From positions 1 to 5,200 of the forward strand of contig CALMAP010000190.1 in NCBI GenBank assembly GCA_937859825.1: a DNA stretch of 5,200 nucleotides. The letters run 5' to 3'. The notes below the pieces were generated by a model that saw only the letters and a program-made list of their open reading frames with translations, was not told where the DNA came from and ran no database searches. Of the stretch, positions 4,685 through 5,200 are shown in pieces. Source of the stretch: an uncultured Terriglobus sp. (lineage in GTDB: Bacteria; Acidobacteriota; Terriglobia; Terriglobales; Acidobacteriaceae). How positions within the stretch are numbered: position 1 is the stretch's first letter; the number at the start of each line of letters is the position of its first letter. The translations under genes and the position numbers were made by a program.

Positions 4685-5200
4685 CTAGACCAGAGCCATT
4701 TCGCCCTGCGTTGTGGCTGCAGTTGCGACGCATTGCACGGCAGCGTCAATCTGAGCGCGCGTCGTCAATTCCGTTGCGCACCACAGTGATGCACCCTCGC
4801 CCAGTTCCGGATACCACTTGGCGAGCGGCAGACCACCGATGATCTTCTGATCGAGCAACGCCGCATTCACATCCTGCGCCGTGCTGTCTGTCTGCAGGAC
4901 AAACTCATTGAAGCGCGGCGCACCTTCAAATAGCACGGAAGCACCTTCCGATTCATCGAACTCCTGCGACAGGAAGTGAGCTTTCGCCAGGTTTTGCTCT
5001 GCGAGTTCACGCAGCCCCTTGCCGTACACCGTCAGAAAGATCGTCACCATCAGCGCCACCAGCGACTGGTTGGTGCAGATGTTGCTGGTCGCCTTTTCGC
5101 GTCGGATGTGCTGTTCGCGCGTGGAAAGCGTGAGCACGAAGCCGCGACGGCCTTCGGTGTCTTTCGCTTCGCCGACAAGACGACCGGGCATCTGGCGCAG
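4685..5200 (-). CDS. gcvPA: Glycine dehydrogenase (decarboxylating) subunit 1, P-protein alpha (C-terminal part)
   Basis: GcvPA is the non-lysine-bearing half of the two-subunit P-protein; it acts with GcvPB in glycine cleavage. The frame is open to the window edge (the first three visible residues are LRQ, before the MPGRLVGE segment), so the start lies outside. The visible 171 residues are the C-terminal part of a protein usually about 450 residues long. Family-defining sequence is MPGRLVGEAKDTEGRRGFVL followed by REQHIRREKATSNICTNQ (residues 28-45 of the fragment) and GLRELAEQNLAKAH. Segments such as GAPRFNEFVL and KIIGGLPLAKWYPELG are typical of the C-terminal domain. The internal ATG at 5191-5189 falls inside the conserved core and is not the start. 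It ends in TAG three bases before the 113-aa gene. The upstream promoter, a possible glycine riboswitch, and gcvT/gcvH would lie outside this window. Confidence 0.96.
   Translation of the reverse strand: MRQMPGRLVGEAKDTEGRRGFVLTLSTREQHIRREKATSNICTNQSLVALMVTIFLTVYGKGLRELAEQNLAKAHFLSQEFDESEGASVLFEGAPRFNEFVLQTDSTAQDVNAALLDQKIIGGLPLAKWYPELGEGASLWCATELTTRAQIDAAVQCVATAATTQGEMALV

Noticed and set aside
2672..4789. 705-codon open frame on the + strand opposite gcvPB, the 113-aa gene and the end of gcvPA
   Set aside because: It lies entirely antisense to well-recognised genes in G+C-rich DNA, where long shadow frames are expected. Its translation shows no family sequence and is unusually rich in Arg, His and Val, as shadows are.

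Overview
The window looks like chromosomal DNA of an acidobacterium, most likely Terriglobia/Acidobacteriaceae. The reasons are the Oar-like TonB-dependent receptor C-terminus (AYNPHEGTVVRGGYGVFYG near the edge, TDARISRQFPIFREGMRFEIAAEAFNLTNHRN near the end), the split glycine decarboxylase genes gcvPA/gcvPB, and the G+C-rich coding sequence. This assignment is family recognition from memory; no search was run.

Layout. Positions 1-1401 (+) hold the C-terminal 466 residues of an outer-membrane TonB-dependent receptor, followed by a strong hairpin (1423-1444). Positions 1402-1899 are a convergent intergenic region with no convincing gene. It holds a 21-bp near-perfect palindrome, a degenerate G/C-rich repeat cluster, a 10-bp direct repeat, and a 50-nt stretch with no C on the + strand next to the tRNA. 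Everything from 1900 to 5200 is on the minus strand and very tightly packed. In transcription order it is: gcvPA (5' end outside the window), a 113-aa very acidic unknown protein, gcvPB (complete), a GxxExxY-family protein, an 87-bp gap filled by a large inverted repeat, an 89-aa unknown protein, and tRNA-Arg(CCG) with encoded CCA. Gaps are 3, 9, 0, 87 and 11 bp, so the whole set could be one transcript with the tRNA at its 3' end.

Function. GcvPA and GcvPB together form the P-protein of the glycine cleavage system. It decarboxylates glycine with PLP and passes the aminomethyl group to the lipoyl group of GcvH. The acidic 113-aa protein is wedged between the two halves and the GxxExxY protein sits directly behind them. 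Neither has a known role in glycine cleavage, and these two plus the 89-aa protein are the least explained coding content. I see no CRISPR array, complete mobile element or recognisable defence cassette. The most interesting leads are the acidic protein between gcvPA and gcvPB, the 12-bp perfect inverted repeat next to the 89-aa gene's ribosome binding site, and the tRNA attached to a protein operon.
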